The position numbers and the translations under genes are program-made. A DNA stretch of 56,435 bases, from assembly GCA_031262595.1 (NCBI GenBank), contig JAISHI010000028.1, forward strand, positions 1-56,435, in the 5' to 3' direction. The notes under the pieces are model-generated. The model worked only from the letters and a program-made list of their open reading frames with translations. It was not told the origin of the DNA and searched no databases. The number at the start of each line of letters is the position of its first letter. The first letter of the stretch is position 1. Below, one piece after another: positions 41,318 to 50,299 of the stretch. Source of the DNA: Christensenellaceae bacterium. Lineage in GTDB: Bacteria; Bacillota; Clostridia; Christensenellales; UBA1242.

Positions 41318-41557
41318 ATGGATACAAGTTTGGCAGCGATTTTGATAGAAAAAGAAGCAGAAAGATACGCCACAAAATATAACAAAGATTTTTTAGATAT
41401 TAAAGATTTACAAGAGCTTATGGGATTGGGTAGGGAAAATATAACAGCGTTGATACAGCGCGAGGATTTCCCCTCGATACAACAAAATAGACGGTGGATA
41501 GTTGGCATAATGGAGTTTGTAGTTTGGAGAATGCGCGAAGGAGGAATATTAAAATGA
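41318..41557 (+). CDS. Excisionase-like DNA-binding protein
   Basis: FLDIKDLQELMGLGRENITALIQREDFPSIQQNRRWIV; ATGA overlap with the integrase. Confidence 0.7.
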   Translation: MDTSLAAILIEKEAERYATKYNKDFLDIKDLQELMGLGRENITALIQREDFPSIQQNRRWIVGIMEFVVWRMREGGILK

Positions 41558-42843
41558 GAAAAAAGAGAAGACGCGAAAAAGGTATGGGCAGCATTTTCCA
41601 ACGCAAAGACGGCAGTTGGAGGGGCTATAAAACCGTTAATGGCGAAAGAATAAACGCTAGCGGCAAAACAAAGGAAGCAGTCCAAGAAAAGTTAGAAAAG
41701 AAATGCGACTTAAAGCCTTATATTGAAAAGAACGGCGACGAAACTTTTGGGAGTTTAATGCTTCAGTGGTCATTAAATAAAAAACAAAAAGAAGTTAAAT
41801 CTAGGACTTTTGAAGGGATACTCGCAGATTTTAATAATTATATAAAACCTAAATTGGGCAAATATAAACTGTTCGAAATAGATAGGGATATGGTAGAGGA
41901 AACAGTAGCGAACGCGACGAGGAAAACTGACGGAAGGCTTTTGGATAAGTCCACAAGGAAGTCATTGAAACAAGAAATAAGCCAATTTTTTGAGTATGCC
42001 GTAAGCAAGAAATTATGTAAGGACAACCCCGCCGATTTTGAGTTGGATTTGGCTGAAACGGAAGTTTTTGACCCTGAAAAAGAAACGTGTAAGGCGATTC
42101 CGAAAGAAAAAAGGGACGAATTTATAAGAATCCTTAAAGAGCACGACGTCTTATACCCAATGTGTCTTATGGGAATGTTCGGCGGTTTAAGAGTCGGCGA
42201 AATTTGTGGTTTAACTTGGAAACAAATTGATTTTGATAAAAATACTTTTGCAGTCTCTAAGGCTATCACCTATAAGGCGGATTTCGACGAGCAAGGGAAT
42301 GAAAAGAACAAGCATACAGTATTGTCAGTGCCAAAGACAACGGCAAGTATTAGGACCAATCCAATGCCAGATATTTTGGTTAATGCGCTAATAGAGCATA
42401 GAAATATACAATTAGAACGAGAAACAGCGACAGGTATAGATTTTACAAGCAAGAATCAGTTTGTATTTTGCACCAAAACAGGGACAATGCGAACTTATAG
42501 CGGAGCAAAGTCATTGCTGAAAAGATTTCTAGAAAAACATAATTTAAGAGAAGCAGGTTTTCTATGGCACAGGCTTCGCCATACATTTTCAAATATGCTT
42601 AGAGAAAATGGTGAGGACCCTTTAAGGATAACAAGGTTAATGGGGCAATCAAAGACCTCCACCAATTTAATTTATCAGGAGCTTGGAAACGGCGAAACTT
42701 GCCGAAGCGCCGTAGATATTTTTAACAAACTCACGGAAAAACACCAAGAAGCAAATAAGGCGAAGCCAATGCAAGAGTTTTTAGAAAGTTGGACCTTATT
42801 GGACCTTATGGGAAGAAACTTCGGCAAGCAAAGGCAGAAATAG
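41554..42843 (+). CDS. Tyrosine recombinase/integrase
   Basis: GGLRVGEICGLTWKQIDF; HRLRHTFSNMLRENGEDPLRITRLMGQSKTSTNLIYQE; SD AAGGAGG. Confidence 0.94.
   Translation: MRKKRRREKGMGSIFQRKDGSWRGYKTVNGERINASGKTKEAVQEKLEKKCDLKPYIEKNGDETFGSLMLQWSLNKKQKEVKSRTFEGILADFNNYIKPKLGKYKLFEIDRDMVEETVANATRKTDGRLLDKSTRKSLKQEISQFFEYAVSKKLCKDNPADFELDLAETEVFDPEKETCKAIPKEKRDEFIRILKEHDVLYPMCLMGMFGGLRVGEICGLTWKQIDFDKNTFAVSKAITYKADFDEQGNEKNKHTVLSVPKTTASIRTNPMPDILVNALIEHRNIQLERETATGIDFTSKNQFVFCTKTGTMRTYSGAKSLLKRFLEKHNLREAGFLWHRLRHTFSNMLRENGEDPLRITRLMGQSKTSTNLIYQELGNGETCRSAVDIFNKLTEKHQEANKAKPMQEFLESWTLLDLMGRNFGKQRQK
42789..42809 (+). repeat. Right arm-type site pair (2x TTGGACCTTAT)
   Basis: TTGGACCTTAT at 42789-42799 and 42799-42809, inside the integrase C-terminal codons. 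Confidence 0.75.
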
Positions 42844-42883
42844 ACAGTAAAATAGTCCCATAAATTGGGACTATTCCTAGGTA

Positions 42884-42936
42884 TTTTGGTAGGGCTAAGT
42901 GGACTTGAACCACTGACCCCCGCCTTATCAGAGCGG
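42884..42936. repeat. attR within the intact tRNA-Ile
   Basis: 53-bp identity with 35759-35811. Confidence 0.93.
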
Positions 42937-42963
42937 TGCTCTAACCAACTGAGCTATAACCCT
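42887..42963 (-). tRNA. tRNA-Ile(GAT)
   Basis: Minus: AGGGTTATAGCTCAGTTGGTTAGAGCACCGCTCTGATAAGGCGGGGGTCAGTGGTTCAAGTCCACTTAGCCCTACCA. Confidence 0.95.
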
Positions 42964-43063
42964 ATATTAGTGGAACGACTTAATCTAACATATAGTTTAG
43001 GACTTTGCAATGGGAAATTTTATTATTTAAATCATATCTTGTTTATTCTACATAAAATGAAGC

Positions 43064-44785
43064 ATGGGAAACTTGGCGCCGGAAGAGGTAATTGGCGAAG
43101 AACTGCTCGCGATTTGTAAGGATGAAAACCGTAAAGATGTTTTTAAAAATCTTAAGGCGTTTTTTGAGCGCGGAGCGATTTGTAATGAGGCGTATCTAAC
43201 GGAAGCTTTATTTATACTTAAAATAAGGCTTTTCCCGGATGAAGTTTTGGATTTACTTATAACTAAAGGCGCGAATAGGAGGATAAAAAACGCGTTTAAT
43301 CATAGGCGTGGGTATTATGCCTTCGCCGAAGAACATAAAGGCTTTTATCGCGGGAAATGCAGCGTTTGGCGCGCGAGAGATCGGGTTATTATGAAACGTA
43401 TTTTGAAGGAACTCGGCAATCCGCAAGATAAAATCCCGCCGGTTCTTCATATAACGGGTTCAAATGGAAAAGGGTCTGTTTGCGGTTTTTTAGGAGGAAT
43501 TTTAGAAGCGCAAGGTTATAAAGTTCATAAGTTCCAAACGCCAGCGCTTATAAACACCAATGAAATGATAACGCTCGCCGGCGAAGTTATAAGCGACGAA
43601 AAGTTAATTTTATTAACGAGAAAGGTTATAAAAACTTACTTTAAAATAAAAGACGACCCGAAATTAATTGCGGAAATTAAAAAAGCCGACGAACTCGACG
43701 CCTCGCGCGGCAAAGTCTATACCGACCCAGTTTATGAGAATATGTTGTATTGGTGTATCCAAGTGCCGGTTATGTTTTTGGCGTTCGCGTCCGTTCCCGC
43801 GGATTTTTCGATTATAGAAGTTATCGTCGGCGGAAAAAACGATTTTACGAACGTTATAAAACCCAAAAATACGCTCGCGACAGTTTTAACGCATATCGAA
43901 TACGGTATCGGTAGCAACGACGGAACAATGCCGAAGTATCATAACGACGGAACGGTTGAGAACAGCACAGTTGCCGCCTGTTATCATAAAGCAAACCTCG
44001 GGAAACCGGGCATTCCGATGATTGCTGCGGATCAAGAACCCGATGGGCTCGCTGAGATTAGGAGAGTTGCGCGCGACGAAGTTAAAACGGAAACTTTTGA
44101 GTTTAATCGGGATTGGTTTATAAAAAACGAAACAAAAAACGATTTTACTCTTTCAATTTTTAATAAAGAAATTAAAATTCAAAAAAGTAAAACCCTTATC
44201 GGCGATTTTCAAACGAAAAATATTGCGACGGCTGCCTCGACGCTGCTTTTTTTGCGTGAGGCGGGTAAGATTAAACTCGATTTATCTTTAATTAACGATG
44301 GCATTCAAAAAACGGAAATTCCTGCCCGCCCACAAAGAGTTTATAACAGTTTTTTAAATAAGTTTTTAGGCTCTGACGTTGAAATCTTAGCGGGCGTTAT
44401 AAAATTAAACTCTCGGGGAGTTCAGCCGTTTGAGGAAGTTTTAGAAGAAAATAACGATTATACGAACTATTTTATCTATACCGCCTCCGGCAGGGTTCAA
44501 AAACACGGAACCGGCGCGCTTGCGTTTATTGAGAAATATTTTAACGACGCGTCGCGGCTTGTCCTTTATGAATATAAAGAATTCTATCGCGGTAGTATTG
44601 AAAAAGTCCGCGAGATTTTAAACGAGGAAAATATAAAATTTACTTATAAAAATTCGTTATCCAGCGCGCTAACTTTCGTTAAAAACGAGATTAAAAACGC
44701 GAAAACAAAGGCGCGCGTTATTTTATGCTGCGAATCTATGATAAACATGGATAAAAAGATTTATTACTTTTCACAAAGCAATTAG
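43064..44785 (+). CDS. Folylpolyglutamate synthase-like Mur ligase family protein with N-terminal extension
   Basis: PPVLHITGSNGKGSVCGFLGGILEAQGYKVHKFQTPALINTNE; ~100-aa extra N-terminus. Confidence 0.82.
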   Translation: MGNLAPEEVIGEELLAICKDENRKDVFKNLKAFFERGAICNEAYLTEALFILKIRLFPDEVLDLLITKGANRRIKNAFNHRRGYYAFAEEHKGFYRGKCSVWRARDRVIMKRILKELGNPQDKIPPVLHITGSNGKGSVCGFLGGILEAQGYKVHKFQTPALINTNEMITLAGEVISDEKLILLTRKVIKTYFKIKDDPKLIAEIKKADELDASRGKVYTDPVYENMLYWCIQVPVMFLAFASVPADFSIIEVIVGGKNDFTNVIKPKNTLATVLTHIEYGIGSNDGTMPKYHNDGTVENSTVAACYHKANLGKPGIPMIAADQEPDGLAEIRRVARDEVKTETFEFNRDWFIKNETKNDFTLSIFNKEIKIQKSKTLIGDFQTKNIATAASTLLFLREAGKIKLDLSLINDGIQKTEIPARPQRVYNSFLNKFLGSDVEILAGVIKLNSRGVQPFEEVLEENNDYTNYFIYTASGRVQKHGTGALAFIEKYFNDASRLVLYEYKEFYRGSIEKVREILNEENIKFTYKNSLSSALTFVKNEIKNAKTKARVILCCESMINMDKKIYYFSQSN

Positions 44786-44893
44786 CCCCAGCATATTATT
44801 AAATAGAACCAATACTGTTCGAATACATAAATTAAAAATTTCGAACACTTTTTTAGCCGCCTACATATCGTGTTTGTAGGAGGTCAATATGTA

Positions 44894-45181
44894 ATGCTTT
44901 CAATAATTTTTTCGATTGTCGCTAGTATAACTAGCGGCATGATTCTTTTTTTATGGCAACTTAGTTTGCGGAAAAAAAGGGACGAAGATAGAAACCGTGT
45001 TAAACGAGAACACGAACAAAACAATTTGCTTTTTAAAACGATAAAAGCGATTGGCGAATTAACAGTTGCTAACAGCATCGCGCTAAAAAGCGGAAAAGCA
45101 AACGGCGAGATGCACAAAGCGATGGAGAACTACAAAAGCATAGATAAAGAAATATATGATTTCTTGCTCGGCAACGAGTAA
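44894..45181 (+). CDS. Small phage-type membrane protein
   Basis: N-terminal TM, charged helix, KSGKANGEMHKAMENYKSIDKEIYDFL; SD AGGAGG. Confidence 0.65.
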   Translation: MLSIIFSIVASITSGMILFLWQLSLRKKRDEDRNRVKREHEQNNLLFKTIKAIGELTVANSIALKSGKANGEMHKAMENYKSIDKEIYDFLLGNE

Positions 45182-45205
45182 ACAAAACAAAAAAAGGAGA
45201 AAAAA

Positions 45206-45565
45206 ATGGAGATAATTTGCGTTCCAATAATCGTTTCAATAGTTTTTGGAGCAATGCAATATTACAAAAAATATATTGCGAAATTCGAAACAGCATGGAC
45301 AAAGTTAATACCGATTTTGAGCGGATTGCTTGGCGCTGGGCTTGGCATACTTTGTTATTATGCCCTGCCAGTCATAATCCCCGCAGCAAACGCCGCAACG
45401 GCGATGTTTGTCGGGGCAGCAAGCGGACTTTCCGCAACGGGTTGCAATCAGATTTTTAAGCAACTAAAAACTGCAGGAATAACCGTAGTTGAACCTGAAA
45501 ACCCAGAAACAGAGATAGAAACAGAAGAAGAAAACGAAAATAAAATAGAAGGAGAAAAACAATGA
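45206..45565 (+). CDS. Holin-like membrane protein
   Basis: Multiple TM, glycine-rich ILSGLLGAGLGILCYYALPVII...GAASGLSATGCNQIFKQL, acidic tail. Confidence 0.65.
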   Translation: MEIICVPIIVSIVFGAMQYYKKYIAKFETAWTKLIPILSGLLGAGLGILCYYALPVIIPAANAATAMFVGAASGLSATGCNQIFKQLKTAGITVVEPENPETEIETEEENENKIEGEKQ

Positions 45566-47232
45566 TAAAAAAAATAATTTTCGATTCCCTGACGTCTGAC
45601 GGCGAAAGCAGGGAAATGACGACAAGAAACTTGACTGCGGTGTTTAAACCGGGGCTTCCTAACCTTACGCGAAATAACTTTGCAATCGATGGCGCGGATA
45701 TCGTTAAAGTAGCGGTAGTATCCCATAGCGAAGAAGAATCCGTTTATAATATCGCGATAGAAAATATTACTAAGGCTAACGGGCGGTTGATTGCCGTTTC
45801 GGTTGCGCAAAGCATAAGCGAAAACTATGGCGTTTGGAATGTTAGGCGCTATGCCCCTGTTTGGGTGCGCGAAGTTAGTTGGGAGGCGCTTGAGGCTAAT
45901 GGCGCTAGCGAGGAGATAACGACAACGGAATTAACGTTAGGCTTTTCTTCCGCCGTTAATCTTTCCGAGAGCGATTTTGAAATCCCCGAGGGCGCAACCA
46001 TCGTTTCGCTCTACCCATGCGGTCATGAGTATGAGCCGCCAACAACGCCAGCAGCCGAAGAGGAAGAAGAACAAGGCGGCAACAGCAGTTTAAATTTCTT
46101 GGGTCGTTTAGTTAACGGCGTTACGAGCTTCATTGATGGAGTTAAAGATAGGATTATGCCTACCGTAAATGACCAAGATACAAGCACACCACCAGCAACA
46201 CTAACCGCTGGGCAAGAAGTTGCTAGTCTTGAAGCTGTGTTAACCAAAGAAGGAGCTGCTGAGCCAGTCCAAGAAGCACCTGCTGAGGCTGAAAAGGAAA
46301 AAGCAGCGGCAGATGCGCGCGATTCCGAGGGAAGCACTTGTTGGAAGATGGAGATTGCGCTTGATCCGGAAATCGTAAACGGAACGACGCTCACGGTTAG
46401 GCTTGCCCGCGAATGGACGACGGGCGAGGACGGCTTTATAATTACCCCAACAAGCAAAGACGTCGAAGTTTACGTTCATGTAAAGAAAAATAACTGGGTG
46501 CAAGCAACAAACTCGCGAAACACGCCTACACTTGGAAGAAGCGGTTATACCACTGTCGCTATGAGCGTTCCTTATACCGACGACAGTTTATTCGCCCATC
46601 TAGGCAATGGCGGGATTATCATAGACCAACCGGGCGATTACGAGGTTTCGATAAGTGTTTATGGCAGCGCGAATAAGGAGGGTGGTTTATACTTTACCCT
46701 CGGCAACGGAATTAGTTGGGCGGAGTATGTTTTAGAGGATGTAGTCTTTAATAGCACGAAAACCGTTATAATTCCAAACCGCACGCGAGGCATGGCGTTT
46801 AACTTACAAGCAAAATCGCAATTTAATACTACTCAATTAACAATGGACGCTGCGCAAAGTTTCATGAGCGTTAAATATCTAGGCAGAGGCATTATCGGCG
46901 CGGAATTAGAGCAAGGTGAACGTGCTATTCCGGAAAGCTTACCGAACAGGCAACAAATAACAGCGCTTAATGAAGTCGACACCGCATACGACGCAAGATT
47001 GGATACCTTAGAAGGCACCGACGCCAGCCATAGTGGTAGGCTTGAAACCCTTGAAGGCACCGATACCGCATATGACGAAAGATTAGATAACTTGGAAGGC
47101 ACCGACGCCGACCACGGGGCTAGAATCTCGGCATTAGAGGGCGACGTTGTTATTCCGGAAGAACCAGCGCAACCGCCAGCAGAAGAAGCGCCACCGCCAG
47201 CAGACGAAGCAGTGGCTGAGGCAGTTAGGTAA
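45562..47232 (+). CDS. Fibre-like protein A (Ig-like repeats, C1q-like domain, 14-residue coiled-coil repeats)
   Basis: C-terminal LDTLEGTDASHSGRLETLEGTDTAYDERLDNLEGTDADHGARISALEG; jelly-roll-like GGIIIDQPGDYEVSISVYG. Confidence 0.6.
   Translation: MIKKIIFDSLTSDGESREMTTRNLTAVFKPGLPNLTRNNFAIDGADIVKVAVVSHSEEESVYNIAIENITKANGRLIAVSVAQSISENYGVWNVRRYAPVWVREVSWEALEANGASEEITTTELTLGFSSAVNLSESDFEIPEGATIVSLYPCGHEYEPPTTPAAEEEEEQGGNSSLNFLGRLVNGVTSFIDGVKDRIMPTVNDQDTSTPPATLTAGQEVASLEAVLTKEGAAEPVQEAPAEAEKEKAAADARDSEGSTCWKMEIALDPEIVNGTTLTVRLAREWTTGEDGFIITPTSKDVEVYVHVKKNNWVQATNSRNTPTLGRSGYTTVAMSVPYTDDSLFAHLGNGGIIIDQPGDYEVSISVYGSANKEGGLYFTLGNGISWAEYVLEDVVFNSTKTVIIPNRTRGMAFNLQAKSQFNTTQLTMDAAQSFMSVKYLGRGIIGAELEQGERAIPESLPNRQQITALNEVDTAYDARLDTLEGTDASHSGRLETLEGTDTAYDERLDNLEGTDADHGARISALEGDVVIPEEPAQPPAEEAPPPADEAVAEAVR
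46984..47151 (+). repeat. 4 x 42-nt in-frame repeats encoding 14-aa coiled-coil units
   Basis: Units at 46984, 47026, 47068, 47110. Confidence 0.85.
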
Positions 47233-47249
47233 AAAGGAGGAAATGAAAA

Positions 47250-48884
47250 ATGAGAATACAAGAAATTATGTTTAGAAATCTAGAAGCAAACGGCGATACG
47301 TCGAATACAAGCACATGGGTAGATATAACCCTAGACCCGGGCTTACCTGGGCTTAAACCAAGCAACTTTGCTGTTGACGGCGCAACGAAAGTTGACGTTG
47401 TCGATAACTCGTCGGGCGCCGGAACGCAATACCGCATGACTCTTGAAAATATTACGGTTAGTAGCGGTGAGAACGTTGCCGTATCTCTTGCGAAAGCAAT
47501 AGGCGACCGTTATAAAATTATCCCAGAGCAAAACTTCGCACCTGTTTGGGTTAAAGAGATTGAATTTATCTCCGCAGATCCGAACGGCGAGAATAATATT
47601 ACGACAACCAATGAAGTTATTTTGGAATTTTCCGAAGAACTAGAAGACTTTAATAAAGATTCTTTAACGATGGAAAAGACAACTATAACTAACATGGAGC
47701 CAATAGGCGGCGTGGATCTCGTTCGGGAAGAAATTATGCGAAGAGGTGAAATAAATAGGCAACAAATATATGCATTACAACAAGAACTTCGCGAGGAAAC
47801 GGATACTGCGCGTAGAGCAGAAATACAACAAGAGTTAAGAGATTTAGAGGAAAGTCGCAGACTAATTGAAAGAAATACTTTCGCGGAATTTAAAGAAAAG
47901 GCAATGGCAACAAGTTCGTTTAGATATCGAATGACGATAGAACTTGATCATGACGTTATTAACGGCGAAATTCTTTCTATCGAACTTAACGAAGATGCTA
48001 GCCCATTCGTAATTAAACCGCGCTCACGCAAAGTTATGGTTTATGTCCGCGAAAAATTAAACACTTACGTTGAGATCGCGAACGACGAGAATAAAGTCTT
48101 AACCATTCATAATAACGATTTTACACCAATCGAGCTTACAAACCTCGTTTCGGACGATAGCAAGTATGCCCATGCGGCGGAAGGCGGAATTGTGTTTGAC
48201 GTCGACGGCGATTATGAAATTACCGCAACCGTTCAATTCTTAGCAGGCAAAGACGGAAGGATTACCTTCGCGATAGATGAGGATAAATGGACTTGCATGG
48301 GCTCTACGAGTTCGCTCGTAACGACAACCCGAACCTTTATTAAACCGGCTTGCTCATCGGGCGACGTTTATAACCTTACCGCGAAATCGCAAGAGGATAA
48401 TACGACGATTACAATGACGGATCCAAAACAAACCTATTTCGTTGTTCGCCGAATCGAGAAAGAAGCGCCAAAAACGGAAGTTGCATTAACCGAAAGCCGC
48501 GCTGAGTTTATGGACCTTGAGGGCAAATATACAACGGCAGGCAAAATCCGATACTTCGAATTGAAAAATAATTGGGCTCCTTATAATACTTCGATCAAAG
48601 TCCATGCTGTTTGGAGAGACGAAGACGGCAATACCCAAATAAAGGAATTTACGTTCAGCAAAACAATCCACGAAAATCAAACTAAAAAGGAAGACCTCGC
48701 CGACGCAAAAATCCCAGAAGGCGCAGAAATTCAATTTGGGCTTGACGTTCATGCCGGCGCGGATGTTCAAGAAACGGAAACATTCACCTATTCGCCATCG
48801 TCAACAAAAACCGCGAAATACGAAATTAGCCACGGAACAGTCAACATCATCAATATATCCTACGAAGGGATTATTTCGGACTAA
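47250..48884 (+). CDS. Fibre-like protein B, paralogue of A without the coiled-coil tail
   Basis: Shared PGLPxLxxxNFAxDGA, FAPVWVxEI, DxxFAHxxxGGIxxDxxGDYE regions with A. Confidence 0.6.
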   Translation: MRIQEIMFRNLEANGDTSNTSTWVDITLDPGLPGLKPSNFAVDGATKVDVVDNSSGAGTQYRMTLENITVSSGENVAVSLAKAIGDRYKIIPEQNFAPVWVKEIEFISADPNGENNITTTNEVILEFSEELEDFNKDSLTMEKTTITNMEPIGGVDLVREEIMRRGEINRQQIYALQQELREETDTARRAEIQQELRDLEESRRLIERNTFAEFKEKAMATSSFRYRMTIELDHDVINGEILSIELNEDASPFVIKPRSRKVMVYVREKLNTYVEIANDENKVLTIHNNDFTPIELTNLVSDDSKYAHAAEGGIVFDVDGDYEITATVQFLAGKDGRITFAIDEDKWTCMGSTSSLVTTTRTFIKPACSSGDVYNLTAKSQEDNTTITMTDPKQTYFVVRRIEKEAPKTEVALTESRAEFMDLEGKYTTAGKIRYFELKNNWAPYNTSIKVHAVWRDEDGNTQIKEFTFSKTIHENQTKKEDLADAKIPEGAEIQFGLDVHAGADVQETETFTYSPSSTKTAKYEISHGTVNIINISYEGIISD

Positions 48885-48956
48885 ACCGAAAACTATTTCG
48901 AAAAATTACAACAAAAATAAAGGCGACCCAAAAAGTCGTCTTTGTTTAATGAAGAG

Positions 48957-50009
48957 TTATTTTTTCTTTGCAATTTCCATTTGTTTAATAAATTGGTCAT
49001 AATCACTTTCAAAGAGTTTATCCTGTATTGGACGATATTTTTCAAATTCGCCCAATGCTTTCTCGTCTGCAAGTTCTCGTGAAATCATGCCTGCGTGCGC
49101 GAGAATATTTTTGTTGTTAAGCGATAACGCCATATCGAGGTGTTTTGCCCACGATTCCATATCCATAGGGATATGTTGCCTTGCACGCTCCTCGGCGAAA
49201 TCTAAATAACCCGAAACGATAAGTTCGAGGCTTGTCAATTCTTCTTGCGTGAGGTAATTCTTTGCAATAGTGACATCGCTTTTAACAATCTTGCCGTGTG
49301 GACTTTGCTCCCAAGTGGTTAAGCCCATGTGCTCTTTATTCGCATCGGCTCGGTTATAAATGAGTTCAGGTGCAGTATGTTTTGTTATGGCATATTCCAT
49401 TTTGTTTTGAACTTTTTTGAAAAAATCTTGCGTGGTTTTTGCATCTTTATTGTAATCGAATGCCGTTGCATAAATATCCGTAATCTTTTGCCAAAATCTG
49501 CGTTCACTCAACCGAATTTCTCGTATCTCTTCAAGCAAGTGGTCAAAGTAATCTTCTCCAAAGAAAGTCCCGTTTTCTAACCGCTTTTTGTCTAACACAT
49601 AACCACGCACAACATACTTTTTCAATACACTTGTCGCCCATTGCCTAAACGCAATCGCTCTATCGCTATTTACACGATACCCAACGGCAATAACTCCGTC
49701 AAGATTGTAAAACATTTTATTGCGTGTAACTGTGCGAGAACCCTCTTGCCCAACTGTTTCCATTTTGGAAACAGTTGCCGTTTCATCAAGTTCTTTGTCC
49801 TCAAAAATATTCTTCAAATGTTTGGAAATATCCGCTTTTTGAACATCGTAAAGTTTGGCAAGTAAATCTTGCGTAAGCCAAACATTTCCGTCTTGAACTC
49901 GAACTTCAACACCGTCATCACCGCCCGTTTGTTTAACGAATATTAAAAACTCCGCCGTAGAGTTGCGTATAACAATCTCATTCTTTTTGTTGACGTCCTC
50001 TTTTTTCAT
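48957..50009 (-). CDS. RhuM-family virulence-like protein
   Basis: VWLTQDLLAKLYDVQKADISKHLKNIFEDKELDE...YNLDGVIAVGYRVNSDRAIAFRQWATSVLKKYVVRGYVLD. Confidence 0.9.
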   Translation of the reverse strand: MKKEDVNKKNEIVIRNSTAEFLIFVKQTGGDDGVEVRVQDGNVWLTQDLLAKLYDVQKADISKHLKNIFEDKELDETATVSKMETVGQEGSRTVTRNKMFYNLDGVIAVGYRVNSDRAIAFRQWATSVLKKYVVRGYVLDKKRLENGTFFGEDYFDHLLEEIREIRLSERRFWQKITDIYATAFDYNKDAKTTQDFFKKVQNKMEYAITKHTAPELIYNRADANKEHMGLTTWEQSPHGKIVKSDVTIAKNYLTQEELTSLELIVSGYLDFAEERARQHIPMDMESWAKHLDMALSLNNKNILAHAGMISRELADEKALGEFEKYRPIQDKLFESDYDQFIKQMEIAKKK

Positions 50010-50125
50010 TATTATCTCCTTAACGTTGCTATAATATTAACAAAGATTACTGAAGAATGAAAATAAAAAAATACAAAGCCCGAATGAGTTTAGTGAAAGT
50101 TAAAAATCGCCGAAAGGCGATTCTT

Positions 50126-50201
50126 TGGTGATCCGCCCGCGACTCGAACGCGGGACAACATCATTAAAAGTGATGTGCTCTACCAACTGAGCTAGCGGAC
50201 C
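50126..50201 (-). tRNA. tRNA-Lys(TTT)
   Basis: Minus: GGTCCGCTAGCTCAGTTGGTAGAGCACATCACTTTTAATGATGTTGTCCCGCGTTCGAGTCGCGGGCGGATCACCA. Confidence 0.95.
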
Positions 50202-50299
50202 ACGATAACTTCGTTATTATATCATAAAGCGCGCGCTTGTCAACCGCAAAAATAACAAAAAACGCCGTTTTCTTGGCGTCTCTTGTTATTTTATTGTTG

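Larger units (their letters stand above)
35759..42936. mobile_element. ~7.1-kb integrative element in tRNA-Ile
   Basis: tRNA-derived att direct repeats, tyrosine integrase adjacent to attR, xis-like gene, HUH Rep, HTH regulators. Confidence 0.92.

Noticed and set aside
46023-46457. 144-aa Ser-rich minus-strand ORF opposite fibre-like protein A
   Set aside because: Shadow ORF; no promoter/SD evidence.
44860-50009. Complete prophage
   Set aside because: No capsid, portal, terminase, tail tube or lysin; no att repeats recognised around it, including none matching tRNA-Lys.
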